Shown here: piece after piece, positions 63,865 to 64,000 of the stretch
Numbering within the stretch: position 1 is the first letter of the stretch
How the letters are laid out: each line of letters opens with the position of its first letter
NCBI GenBank assembly: GCA_051155775.1
Contig: DAXETV010000029.1
Span: forward strand, 57,804 to 121,803
Source of the DNA: CAYSCZ01 sp051155775
Lineage (GTDB): Bacteria > Bacteroidota > Bacteroidia > Cytophagales > Cyclobacteriaceae
Direction of reading: 5' to 3'
Length of the DNA: 64,000 bases
Translations under genes and position numbers: made by a program
Notes under the pieces: generated by a model
Told to the model about the DNA's origin: nothing
Seen by the model: the letters and a program-made list of their open reading frames with translations, nothing else
The model's database searches: none

Positions 63865-64000
63865 TTAAATATGATTTTTCTAACCCGTTGTGCTAGTTAA
63901 AACAAAGCTACTTTCAAATTATTGAATGGTCTTTGAAAATGGAATTTGTTGATGAACTGGACGATGGTAAGGGATGTGATTTTAGAAAGGATTCGGGTTT

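Noticed and set aside
63939..64000. Open frame from ATG at 63939 running off the window end
   Set aside because: Only 21 codons are visible and no family or signal can be recognised.

Overview
The window is a stretch of AT-rich bacterial chromosome from the Bacteroidota, most likely a (marine) member of the Cytophagales. The evidence is: a type IX secretion (T9SS) C-terminal sorting domain, Bacteroidota lipoproteins with acidic residues right after the lipid cysteine, families largely confined to this phylum (DUF3822, DUF4905, DUF4159, TIGR02757, bacterial GH3), hardly any Shine-Dalgarno sequences, and several promoters with the Bacteroidota -7 element TAnnTTTG.

Layout. 1-460: the 3' end of rpsA and a tRNA-Cys(GCA). 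1003-17354: a leftward three-gene surface locus made of a 1154-residue lipoprotein with many GxGY...P repeats, a roughly 4000-residue T9SS-exported modular protein, and a small outer-membrane beta-barrel. A perfect hairpin terminator lies between the last two. 17775-43638: densely packed housekeeping genes: menC with a VIT-type metal transporter, queA, kdsB, an NfeD protease, a LysM/RlpA-like protein, pyrE, two Nudix hydrolases, coaD with DUF3822, a PLP-homeostasis protein, GH3, LysE, guaA, an LpoA-like protein, hemL, a GH63-type glucosidase, a PafA-like phosphatase and a HAD phosphatase. Convergent neighbours often overlap or nearly touch. 43697-51836: lipoproteins, a small membrane-protein gene with its own promoter and terminator, an ABC-transporter/GntR operon, an amidohydrolase lipoprotein, an orphan PIN-like toxin-family gene, a YdeI family protein and a conserved hypothetical protein.

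51837-64000 is more accessory. It holds two decayed small membrane-protein genes (one with two in-frame stops, one with a one-base frameshift), an OprP-like porin, a pair of LPP20-type proteins, and a heavy-metal RND efflux operon. In that operon the CzcA/CusA pump is fused to its TolC-like outer-membrane factor through what looks like an internal signal peptide. A perfect 11-bp inverted repeat precedes the operon. The window ends with a GC-rich repeat-like island and a RelE/ParE toxin-antitoxin pair.

The part that most resembles an undescribed system is the leftward surface locus at 1003-17354. It encodes a probable surface lipoprotein, a giant secreted repeat protein and a barrel in one transcription unit. 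Its function cannot be read from the sequence. No phage, IS element or CRISPR array was seen.
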